The notes under the pieces are model-generated. The model did no database searches. It was not told where the DNA came from and saw only the letters and a list, made by a program, of their open reading frames with translations. A DNA stretch of 6,365 bases from NCBI GenBank assembly GCA_927798505.1, contig CAKMNE010000090.1, positions 1 through 6,365 of the forward strand. Direction: 5' to 3'. A program made the position numbers and the translations under genes. This DNA comes from an uncultured Bacteroidales bacterium. GTDB lineage: Bacteria > Bacteroidota > Bacteroidia > Bacteroidales > UBA932. Below, one piece after another: positions 1-6,365 of the stretch (position 1 is its first letter; every line of letters starts with the position of its first letter).

Positions 1-2291
1 TGACCACACGTCAGGGCAAGGGCGATGACAAGGTCAGAATCAGCGCGGATGTGCTCTACGGAGTATCGTATGTGGCACCTGAGACAATGACCAAATACTG
101 CAATGCCGAACAGTGGCTGTCTCTGGCCCGGGAAGCCTGGACAAACGCGGGATACCTGATGGAGAATTTCCCGTATAGGGACAGCGAACACAACAGCTAC
201 TCTACAACCGACACGGACTGGCAGAAGGTATATTTCGGAGTCGGCAGCACGCAGGAGGTCAACCTCAAGGTCGATTCGGGGACGAGCAAGGCAAAGCACT
301 ACCTTTCCGCAAGTTTCAACCGCGACGAGGGGACTGTCAAGGGTAATGTCCAGAACAGGTTTTCGGTAAGGGAGAGGTCCGTTTACAAGCTTGGCAAGAG
401 AGTCAGCGCCGACATCAACCTCAATGCCTCTTATAATGTCAACGACCTGTTCAGCATCTCCAAGATGTATCTTGAGGTCATCCCTATCTTTTCTCCATAC
501 GATGAGGACGGCGTGACTCCACGTCTGTACAATTACTACTCGCAGGATGTAAACGCTTACAATCCCGTGATGAAGAAATTCTACTACAATGAGGTTCCGA
601 ACCGCGAACTCAATGACAACAGGCAGATGGCGCTGAGCGCCAACGGCACGGCAAATCTCAAGATAGAAATTGCCGAGGGACTGACAGCTACCATTATGGG
701 AGGTGTCAACACACTCAACTCCAATGAGTTGATTTATTACTCCAAGAACACCCTGGACGGACTTACCAGCATAGACCAGGACGGAGTGTCACGAAGGTCA
801 AATGCCTACTCGATGGTCTGGAACAACATAGACCGACTCAACTTCAACCGCAATTTCGGCAAGCACAGCGTGGGAGCGATGGCCGGCATCGAACTTGTCA
901 GCAAGGAGCACAGGTCGCTGTATGCCACAGGATACGGATTTGCCAATGACAACATCAAGGAGATAGGATACTCCCAGGAAGCGTCGCGCAAGGGCTACAG
1001 CAGTGCATCCAACGGCCGCTCCCTCTCCTATCTGGCGAGCCTCAACTGGTCATACGACAAGCGTTATTATCTTTCGGCTTCCTACAGGCGTCAGGGAACG
1101 TCTTCATTCAGCGAGTACGCCAAATGGGGCGACTTCAGTTCGATAGGACTTTCCTGGAACGTGCACAACGAGCGTTTCTGGAACGTGAAATGGATGGACA
1201 AGCTGAAGGTCAAGGCAAGTTTCGGCAATAGCGGCAACTCGAGGGTCGATACCGGATCTGCCTATGGAACATACAGTTACGGCTCTTCATACTCTTACGG
1301 AAGTTCAATCGGCGCAATCCAGTCTGCCGCTCCGAATCCCGGCCTGAGCTGGGAAAATACCTGGATTACCAACATAGGTGTTGATATTTCTCTCTTTGAC
1401 GGAAGGCTGGAACTGAACAGCGAGGTATATGACAAATATACCACCGATCTGCTCTACAAGGGACGCGTGTCATCCATCATCACCGACGACACCGTAATGC
1501 GCAATGTCGGAGAATTGGAAAACCGTGGATTCGAACTGGAACTCATAAGCACCAACGTCGTCAGGGACGGATTCAAATGGACCACCTCGTTCAACGGAGC
1601 CGTAAACCGCAACATCATTCGCAAGCTCTACAACGGCATGCATACCGGATTCTTCGACTCTGTCTGGATGGAGGGAGCCAGCAAGGATGCCTGGTGGCTC
1701 AGCCGCTGGGCCGGTGTAGATCCCGTATCGGGGGCTCCTATGTGGTATGACGCAAACGGAGATCTCACCTATAGTTTCTCCTACAACAACAGGGTGCTGC
1801 TCGAGGAATACGACAAGCAGCCCGACTTTCGCGGAGGTATGCGCAATACCATCAACTGGGGCAACTGGTCCCTTGTGGTTTTTCTCACCTACACGATGGG
1901 AGGCTGGGACTACATCAACATGTACAATGACGGTTACGACATACTCAACGAAAACGTGATTGTTGAAGAACTCGACCACTGGCGCGCTCCGGGCGACGTT
2001 TCCGCCAACCCGCGTCAGGCGTACAAGGTCAGCACAAGTTCAGCAATGAGCTCTACAAGGTTCCTTTACAGCAAGACAAGCATACAGCTCAACAACCTCG
2101 CCCTGAGTTACAGTCTTCCGAAGAATGTCTGCCGCCTGATAGGTGCAAGCAGCGCCAGCGCCACCCTTATCGGCAACAACCTCTTCTTCTGGACTCCTGA
2201 CCAGAGCCGCGACCGAAACAGCTACAAGACATTCTGTTTCACTACCGGAATGACCAAAAACTTCTCTGTACAGCTGAGCGTCAACTTCTGA
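1..2291 (+). CDS. SusC/RagA-family TonB-linked outer-membrane transporter, 5'-truncated by window edge
   Basis: This is the C-terminal 762 residues of a SusC-like TonB-dependent transporter, which moves a SusD-captured ligand across the outer membrane. The frame is open to the window edge (first full codon at 3), so the GTG at 51 is not the start. The first visible residues, TTRQGKG, match the end of the plug domain (family pattern ITTKKGK), so the signal peptide, carboxypeptidase-like domain and most of the plug lie upstream. An NAEQW motif follows at about 102-116. Barrel landmarks are WMDKLKVKASFGNSGNSR (about 1191-1250), NPGLSWENTW (1335-1364), YDKYTTDLLY and then NVGELENRGFELEL (about 1428-1544), and VDPVSGAPMWYDANGD (about 1716-1763). 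The protein ends in an aromatic residue (SVNF), as expected of an outer-membrane barrel. The segment after the GNNLFF motif (about 2172-2189) is short and I do not see the Y-x-G-x-DPE motif common near SusC C-termini. No frameshift is seen. The substrate is not predictable. The family call is very secure. Confidence 0.96.
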   Translation, partial: TTRQGKGDDKVRISADVLYGVSYVAPETMTKYCNAEQWLSLAREAWTNAGYLMENFPYRDSEHNSYSTTDTDWQKVYFGVGSTQEVNLKVDSGTSKAKHYLSASFNRDEGTVKGNVQNRFSVRERSVYKLGKRVSADINLNASYNVNDLFSISKMYLEVIPIFSPYDEDGVTPRLYNYYSQDVNAYNPVMKKFYYNEVPNRELNDNRQMALSANGTANLKIEIAEGLTATIMGGVNTLNSNELIYYSKNTLDGLTSIDQDGVSRRSNAYSMVWNNIDRLNFNRNFGKHSVGAMAGIELVSKEHRSLYATGYGFANDNIKEIGYSQEASRKGYSSASNGRSLSYLASLNWSYDKRYYLSASYRRQGTSSFSEYAKWGDFSSIGLSWNVHNERFWNVKWMDKLKVKASFGNSGNSRVDTGSAYGTYSYGSSYSYGSSIGAIQSAAPNPGLSWENTWITNIGVDISLFDGRLELNSEVYDKYTTDLLYKGRVSSIITDDTVMRNVGELENRGFELELISTNVVRDGFKWTTSFNGAVNRNIIRKLYNGMHTGFFDSVWMEGASKDAWWLSRWAGVDPVSGAPMWYDANGDLTYSFSYNNRVLLEEYDKQPDFRGGMRNTINWGNWSLVVFLTYTMGGWDYINMYNDGYDILNENVIVEELDHWRAPGDVSANPRQAYKVSTSSAMSSTRFLYSKTSIQLNNLALSYSLPKNVCRLIGASSASATLIGNNLFFWTPDQSRDRNSYKTFCFTTGMTKNFSVQLSVNF

Positions 2292-2303
2292 AATGCATAA
2301 GAT

Positions 2304-3791
2304 ATGAAGAAAAATATAGCTCTGATGTTCACAGCCCTCTGCCTGCTGACAAACGGCTGCACTTCCTTCCTCAACGTCGAAACGCTGGGCAAAAGCACCA
2401 TAGGAGGATTCTTCTCTGACCTGGACGGACTCCGCAGCGCAGGCATAGGCCTGCACTATCTTATGCTCGACTTTGTCGATGACGAATACTTCTTTCTCGC
2501 CGACGTCGCCGCCGACAATACCAATGTCAAACGCGTCAATGCCGGACTGGAAGAAACAAAGATCTTTGACTTCACCAACCTCGCCGAGGACACTTCGGGC
2601 TATCCGAGGACAAGCTGGAAGTCCGGATACGAAATCTGCACCAATGCCAACAACATACTGACCTACGGCAAGCCGCTGTTGGAGAAGTATCCCGAAAGCG
2701 CTGATCTGATAAACGTCCATTTCGCATACGCGCTGTTTGCCCGTGCCTATGCGACTTTCTGTCTGACGAACATCTATGCCCAATGTTACGGATACACTCC
2801 TGACGCTTCGCATCCGGGTGTAGTTCCTATCGGAGAGATTCCTGGATTCGACACTGTACTCAAGCGGGCCAGCGTTTCCGACTGCTACGATATGATTGTC
2901 AGCGACCTCGAAAAGGCGCTGGAGCTTTTCGGCTCCGACTCCTGCCCGGACCCGCACTACATCAACGGTCTCGCCTGCGAGGCCCTGCTCGCGAGGGTGA
3001 TGCTGTATAAGGGAGAATTCGCCAAGGCCTCCGAACTTGCGTCGAAGGTCATCGCTGCAAAGCCCCTGACCCCGCGGGAAGACTATGTCAATATGTTCCG
3101 CAAGGCACAGGATGTCGTTGGCAGCGAAGCGATACTCAGGCTCAATTCTTACAACACGACAAGCACCATAGGAAACAAATGCGACCCTACCAGAAGCAAG
3201 ATGTCCCTTGTCCCTACCGACAGTTTCCTAGACTCGTTCGAGTCAGGCGACATACGCAGGGAACTCTATACCTACTATGCCGAAGCCGCTGACGGAGAAC
3301 AGTTCGAGGGGCTGGTTGCAACGGCCTGCTGCAAGAATATTGCTTTCAAGGACGGGGTTGAAGACGTTATGAACAGAAGGTGCGATCCTTTCGTGCTCAG
3401 GGTATCGGAAATGTACCTTATCAGGGCCGAGGCGCAGTGCCGTATGGCCGGTGGAGACCTTTCGCTTGCGGCAGATGACCTCAAGACCATTATGGCGAGG
3501 GCTTTGGGCAAGGACAAGTCACAAATCGGAATCAACGCTTCTTCAGCCGAAGCCCTTGACAGGCTCATACAGGAAGAGAAGTCCAGGGAACTCTATATGG
3601 AAGGGCACAGATTCTTTGACATAAAGAGAAGGCAGGAGGACCTCGTAAGGCCTCAGGGCACCACTTCGCTGCTGCGCACGCTGAAGTACCCTGACTACCG
3701 TTTCGTCCTGCCTATCGACCAGGTGGAGATGGAATCGAATCTGTATATGATTCAGAATGAAGGTTATAACGGACGTAAAACACTGGACTGA
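2304..3791 (+). CDS. SusD/RagB-family outer-membrane substrate-binding lipoprotein
   Basis: This 495-residue protein has the usual SusD length. It is the lipid-anchored surface lid that binds ligand above the SusC barrel. A lipoprotein signal peptide is visible: MKKNIALMFTALCLLTNG, with the lipidated Cys at residue 19, followed by TSFLNVE (the family pattern C-x-x-FL-x-x-x-P, here without the Pro). The helical TPR-like part includes YEICTNANNIL (109-119) and ALFARAYATFCLTNIYAQCYGY (143-164). The C-terminal RagB/SusD domain is canonical: DPFVLRVSEMYLIRAEAQ (361-378), ARALG (398-402), EEKSRELYMEGHRFFDIKRR (424-443), LPIDQVEMESN (469-479) and QNEGY (484-488). The ATG at 2304 is chosen because it starts directly at the signal peptide, 12 bp after the susC stop. 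No clear Shine-Dalgarno is present, as is normal in this phylum. It is co-transcribed with the upstream susC and is surely its cognate partner. Ligand residues cannot be read from sequence. Confidence 0.97.
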   Translation: MKKNIALMFTALCLLTNGCTSFLNVETLGKSTIGGFFSDLDGLRSAGIGLHYLMLDFVDDEYFFLADVAADNTNVKRVNAGLEETKIFDFTNLAEDTSGYPRTSWKSGYEICTNANNILTYGKPLLEKYPESADLINVHFAYALFARAYATFCLTNIYAQCYGYTPDASHPGVVPIGEIPGFDTVLKRASVSDCYDMIVSDLEKALELFGSDSCPDPHYINGLACEALLARVMLYKGEFAKASELASKVIAAKPLTPREDYVNMFRKAQDVVGSEAILRLNSYNTTSTIGNKCDPTRSKMSLVPTDSFLDSFESGDIRRELYTYYAEAADGEQFEGLVATACCKNIAFKDGVEDVMNRRCDPFVLRVSEMYLIRAEAQCRMAGGDLSLAADDLKTIMARALGKDKSQIGINASSAEALDRLIQEEKSRELYMEGHRFFDIKRRQEDLVRPQGTTSLLRTLKYPDYRFVLPIDQVEMESNLYMIQNEGYNGRKTLD

Positions 3792-3793
3792 TG
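3789..3793 (+). promoter_or_regulatory. Stop-start overlap (TGATG) coupling susD and the small lipoprotein
   Basis: The susD TGA stop (3789-3791) shares its final A with the ATG of the next gene (3791-3793). No purine-rich Shine-Dalgarno precedes it. Ribosomes that finish susD can probably reinitiate here, tying production of the small lipoprotein to that of SusD. The overlap is seen directly; the coupling is inferred. Confidence 0.6.
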
Positions 3794-4282
3794 AGAAGAA
3801 TCGATATTATTACGGCTACCATTGCGGTTTCAGCCCTTATGGCGCTTGCTTCCTGTGAAAAGCATCAGGAAATCCTGTTCGACACTCCTTTCGTCAGCAT
3901 AAGTGACGAGACCGGAACAAGCAGTTCCATGAACGTAAGCAATTCGGCAAACAACTACCTGACTTCGCTCAGGATAGACGTCAACATAAGCGGGGAGAAA
4001 TATATCGGTGACGTCACGATAGAATATGAAGTTATCGCCGGGAACGGGCTCAGGGAAGGAGTGGACTATGTGATACAGAGCAGCACGCTCAGTCCCGTGG
4101 TATTTACCAAAGGCACCTACACCATGCCTGTCCGGCTGCTGTGGAAACACAACCCTGACTTTGACCCTGAAAAGGACAATACCCTTGTCATACGGCTGAC
4201 ATCCTCCAGTATGGAGGAAATGCTCATCGGCTATCCCGGACCGTCAGCACTGAAAAGCTCATTTACATTCACAAAACAATAA
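3791..4282 (+). CDS. Small SusCD-associated lipoprotein with a Calx-beta-like beta-sandwich
   Basis: This 163-residue lipoprotein has a short basic N-terminus, a hydrophobic stretch and lipobox LASC, with the lipidated Cys at residue 22 followed by EKHQE. The mature part (about 16 kDa) reads as a single all-beta domain. Residues 57-82 alternate like beta-strands (LRIDVNISG, then DVTIEYEVIAG). Residues 89-94 (EGVDYV) match the G-x-DY turn of Calx-beta and DUF4843-type domains, followed by VVFTKGTYTMPVRLLW (103-118) and TLVIRLTSS (131-139). That order (paired strands, GxDY, a threonine-rich strand, a final LxIxL strand) is typical of small lipoproteins encoded next to susCD pairs. The start is fixed by the signal peptide and by the 1-bp overlap with susD. 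It is probably surface-anchored and attached to the transporter complex. No catalytic motif is visible, so a structural or ligand-binding role is inferred. A DUF1735-like assignment is the main alternative. Confidence 0.85.
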   Translation: MRRIDIITATIAVSALMALASCEKHQEILFDTPFVSISDETGTSSSMNVSNSANNYLTSLRIDVNISGEKYIGDVTIEYEVIAGNGLREGVDYVIQSSTLSPVVFTKGTYTMPVRLLWKHNPDFDPEKDNTLVIRLTSSSMEEMLIGYPGPSALKSSFTFTKQ

Positions 4283-4287
4283 TTGTT

Positions 4288-6135
4288 ATGAAAAGACTTG
4301 TTTCATTGATTTCAGTTGCAGCATTGTTGGTATGCTGCACTGTATTCACCGCCTGCGATCCATCAAAAAAGGCGGACAACGAGGTCGCAATCAGGTCGAT
4401 TACCCTGACAAGCGAACTCAATCCCGGAATATCCAAGGACATTACCGGAACCATCAGCACGGTTGACAAAACCATGAGTTTTGCTCTTCCCGTAAGCCTG
4501 TCAGATCACAATCTGATTCCGAGCTTCACGGTCAGCGACAACGACTACATCACCCAGGATGACAATGTAATCATCAGCGGTGAGAGCAAGATTCTGGTCG
4601 AGACCGGCAAGACCATTACAGTTTCAGATGACATTTCCGGTCTTTCCGTGACATATACCATCAAGGTTATCGACAATGATGAAAAAGCCGAGCTCGCATC
4701 GGTACGCTTTGAGGCCGCCGACAACGAGTTGCTTGACGAAGACATTGTCCCTGAACAGATAAGCGAAGAAATGCTTGTCAGGGTACCTTCACAGGCATTT
4801 CTCCAGACCCTTACCATCAGCGTGAGCGCAGGAGAAGGTGACGTTGTCAAGGTCAACGGAACAGAACCTCAGGATGGCAAACTCAGCGTCGATACCGCTT
4901 TCCCTATCGACATCACGGTAACCGACGAGGTTGCCGGCGTTACTTCGAAGTATGTTCTCAAGGTCGGAAAGATACTCGGCTATGTCTGCACCAAGCTTGG
5001 AGAATACAGCAAGCCTTCAGCAACGATGAGCGGCAACCATTCCCTCGCAATCAATCCTGTCGACAAGCTTCCTTACGTCGTTTTCGATGCAGTTGACGAC
5101 CATACGACCAAGAAAAGGTTAACCGTGGTAAAATGGGATGGTTCTTCATTTGCTACTGTAGGCGAAGACTCATTCAACGATACCACAGCCACCGCTTCCG
5201 TTCCTAACATTGCCATAAACAAAGAAGGAACTCCTTATGTACTTTACAAGGGAGGTGAGGTAAGCAACTTCTTCTCCGTACGCAAGCTTGAAAGCGGCAA
5301 ATGGAACCGTCTTGGCGAGAGCACCTCAAGTGTAAAGGTCGGCTCCATGATGATAGATCCGGTGCTCGGCATAGACTCCAAGGGCAATCCTTTCCACTTC
5401 TACGCCGGAAACGACAAGACCCAGTCCGCATCATACAAAAATGCTGTGATGAGCAGCTATGACGGAAGTTCATGGAAAGAATCCACCATACCTGAGATGC
5501 CTCTTTACGGCAGCGGAAGCACGTCAACTTCCGGAGCATTCTACGGCAACAGAGTCGCCGAAAGCGGATCAGACTGCTACGTCCTTCTCCATCAAAATAT
5601 GTTCGGCTTCCATATAATGAAACTCAACGATGACAACAGCCTCAGCCCTGTTGTAATGAACTACATACCTGAAGGAGAATCGTACGCGCTTCCGGGCAAT
5701 GCCGATATCTGCGCAGACGACGAAGGACAGCTGTATGTACTTGAAGGAAGCCACGCTGCAGGCAAGATGCAGATTTACAAGGTCAATCCGAGCGACAAGA
5801 CCGTAGCCGCATACGGAAGCCCTATCGCCGTAAGCATAGGTTCTAGCGGAAGCATCTCCGAAGATGTAGTGTTTGCTGTCAACGGAAGCGACAGGACCAT
5901 CGTCCTTATCAAGGGCGCAGACGGTCTTGCAAATTACTCGATAAGTGACGAGAACGGCCAGTTCGCCGAATATTCACCGCTCAGCGACTCGGCGTACAAG
6001 GGAGACATCCGCATCGAATATGCCGGCGATAACAACTTCTACGCAAGTATGATGGCCTACGATGCCGAAAGCAAGCACTATTGGATTGAGCTCTACAAGA
6101 TAGGTCTCGAAACAGACATCATTCCGGGCGAATAA
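4288..6135 (+). CDS. Surface lipoprotein: two beta-sandwich repeats plus a predicted seven-bladed beta-propeller
   Basis: This is a 615-residue lipoprotein. Residues 1-22 form a signal peptide ending FTA, with the likely lipidated Cys at 23; Cys16 and Cys17 lie inside the hydrophobic core and are less likely anchors. Residues 33-129 and 135-228 are two tandem domains ending in matching strands (SGLSVTYTIKV and AGVTSKYVLKV), resembling DUF5018 or cadherin-like sandwiches of Bacteroidota surface proteins. Residues 251-610 hold repeated propeller-blade motifs: LAINPVDKLPYVVF (253), IAINKEGTPYVLY (308), LGIDSKGNPFHFY (360), then more diverged copies near 420, 473, 526 and 573. The outer strands carry WDGSSF (283), SGKW (336) and YDGSSW (391). 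No catalytic residues are recognised, so binding rather than catalysis is inferred. It lies 5 bp after the small lipoprotein and is the last gene before the terminator. It is a candidate accessory subunit or ligand-capture protein of the SusCD complex. The exact family is not identified. Confidence 0.85.
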   Translation: MKRLVSLISVAALLVCCTVFTACDPSKKADNEVAIRSITLTSELNPGISKDITGTISTVDKTMSFALPVSLSDHNLIPSFTVSDNDYITQDDNVIISGESKILVETGKTITVSDDISGLSVTYTIKVIDNDEKAELASVRFEAADNELLDEDIVPEQISEEMLVRVPSQAFLQTLTISVSAGEGDVVKVNGTEPQDGKLSVDTAFPIDITVTDEVAGVTSKYVLKVGKILGYVCTKLGEYSKPSATMSGNHSLAINPVDKLPYVVFDAVDDHTTKKRLTVVKWDGSSFATVGEDSFNDTTATASVPNIAINKEGTPYVLYKGGEVSNFFSVRKLESGKWNRLGESTSSVKVGSMMIDPVLGIDSKGNPFHFYAGNDKTQSASYKNAVMSSYDGSSWKESTIPEMPLYGSGSTSTSGAFYGNRVAESGSDCYVLLHQNMFGFHIMKLNDDNSLSPVVMNYIPEGESYALPGNADICADDEGQLYVLEGSHAAGKMQIYKVNPSDKTVAAYGSPIAVSIGSSGSISEDVVFAVNGSDRTIVLIKGADGLANYSISDENGQFAEYSPLSDSAYKGDIRIEYAGDNNFYASMMAYDAESKHYWIELYKIGLETDIIPGE

Positions 6136-6160
6136 GGGGATGTTTTAATAATACGAAAGG

Positions 6161-6199
6161 AAAGGGGTCGACTAACACAAAAGGGTCGGCCTCTTTTTT
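6161..6199 (+). terminator. Rho-independent terminator of the susCD operon
   Basis: An 11-bp stem is formed by AAAGGGGTCGA (6161-6171) and TCGGCCTCTTT (6186-6196), with two G-U wobbles and no mismatches. It encloses a 14-nt loop and runs into a six-T tract (6194-6199). It begins 25 bp after the stop codon of the last lipoprotein gene, so it ends the four-gene transcript. The stem is seen by eye; its folding energy was not computed. Confidence 0.85.
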
Positions 6200-6227
6200 G
6201 GAATACTACGATTATTTAGTATTTTTG
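6197..6227 (+). promoter_or_regulatory. Bacteroidota-type sigma-ABfr promoter for the glycosyltransferase gene
   Basis: TTTG at 6197-6200 (the -33 element) is followed after exactly 19 bp by TATTTTTG at 6220-6227, a perfect match to the -7 element TAnnTTTG. The -33 element uses the last three Ts of the terminator tract. The predicted transcription start, a few bases after the -7 element, is about 6231-6234. This coincides with the ATG at 6232, so the mRNA would have almost no 5' leader. The match is seen directly; activity is inferred. Confidence 0.7.
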
Positions 6228-6231
6228 TTGT

Positions 6232-6365
6232 ATGGATACAAAACTTGTAATCATTCCGACATACAACGAAATCGAGAATGTCGAGAAAATCATAAGGGCG
6301 GTTCTTGCCCTGGAAGAGGGCTTTGACATCCTGATCATTGATGACGGGTCCCCTGACGGAACTGC
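6232..6365 (+). CDS. Polyprenol-phosphate mannose synthase-like family 2 glycosyltransferase, 3'-truncated by window edge
   Basis: Only the first 44 codons are present. The N-terminus contains KLVIIPTYNEIENVEKII (residues 4-21), the nucleotide-binding first strand and PTYNE-x-EN motif of family 2 glycosyltransferases, and ILIIDDGSPDGTA, which closely matches the DDxSPDGT signature of dolichol/polyprenol-phosphate mannose synthases (Dpm1-like). Such enzymes transfer mannose from GDP-mannose to a polyprenyl phosphate on the cytoplasmic face of the inner membrane, giving a lipid-linked sugar donor. The ATG at 6232 is the only plausible start: an in-frame TAG lies at 6217-6219 and no ATG, GTG or TTG follows in frame within the window. 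The gene is separated from the upstream operon by a terminator and has its own promoter, so it is probably a housekeeping neighbour and not part of the uptake system. Sugar specificity cannot be judged from this fragment. Confidence 0.9.
   Translation, partial: MDTKLVIIPTYNEIENVEKIIRAVLALEEGFDILIIDDGSPDGT

Noticed and set aside
51..53. GTG as the start codon of the first gene
   Set aside because: The frame is open upstream to the window edge and the upstream codons encode the typical SusC plug-end motif TTRQGKG, so the gene begins outside the window.
1747..1959. Plus-strand 70-codon frame overlapping susC in another frame
   Set aside because: It is threonine/serine-rich, low-information translation inside a conserved SusC region, with no support as a gene.
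1470..1979. Minus-strand open frame of 169 codons inside susC
   Set aside because: It is entirely antisense to clear SusC barrel motifs, and its translation shows no known motif.
2040..2957. Long minus-strand open frame of 305 codons across the end of susC and the start of susD
   Set aside because: It lies antisense to two strongly conserved family proteins, spans the boundary between them, has no recognisable domain or signal peptide, and is best explained as a codon-usage shadow.
4545..4856. Minus-strand frame opposite the beta-sandwich repeats
   Set aside because: Its serine/threonine/leucine-rich translation is the expected mirror of the beta-rich coding strand; it has no signal peptide or domain.
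5204..5539. Minus-strand Cys/Arg-rich frame opposite the propeller
   Set aside because: The high Cys and Arg content is an antisense by-product of the coding strand, and the coding strand has clear blade repeats.
1..6365. CRISPR arrays, tRNA/rRNA genes, insertion sequences or attachment sites
   Set aside because: No direct-repeat arrays, tRNA-like cloverleafs, transposase motifs or terminal inverted repeats were seen; the window is almost entirely protein-coding.

Overview
The window comes from a Bacteroidota genome, most likely Bacteroidales. The evidence is a textbook SusC/SusD (RagA/RagB) gene pair, three consecutive lipoproteins with Bacteroidota-style N-termini, no clear Shine-Dalgarno sequences, and a perfect match to the Bacteroidota promoter pattern TTTG-N19-TAnnTTTG. 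A genus cannot be assigned from this sequence. All genes lie on the + strand and base and codon use look uniform, with no sign of a mobile element or recent insertion.

Layout: (1) 1-2291, the 3' part of a SusC-like TonB-dependent outer-membrane transporter gene; the signal peptide, carboxypeptidase-like domain and most of the plug lie upstream of the window. (2) 2304-3791, its SusD-like partner lipoprotein. (3) 3791-4282, a small lipoprotein with one Calx-beta-like beta-sandwich, overlapping the susD stop codon. (4) 4288-6135, a 615-residue lipoprotein with two tandem beta-sandwich repeats followed by what reads as a seven-bladed beta-propeller. (5) 6136-6231, a 96-bp intergenic gap with a rho-independent terminator and a promoter. 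(6) 6232 to the end, the start of a family 2 glycosyltransferase of the polyprenol-phosphate mannose synthase type.

The first four genes form one operon, with gaps of 12 bp, a 1-bp overlap and 5 bp. They probably encode one outer-membrane uptake machine: the SusC barrel imports the ligand using TonB energy, SusD closes over it as a lid, and the two further lipoproteins are probably surface-exposed accessory or ligand-capturing subunits. No glycoside hydrolase, polysaccharide lyase, protease, sulfatase or regulator is visible, so the substrate cannot be named. The order SusC, SusD, small lipoprotein, large lipoprotein recalls the Bacteroides thetaiotaomicron BT2264-BT2261 complex, whose structure was reported with bound peptides. 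A non-glycan (peptide) cargo is therefore a reasonable alternative to a polysaccharide. The glycosyltransferase gene is a separate transcription unit with its own promoter, which sits so close to the ATG that its mRNA may be leaderless.
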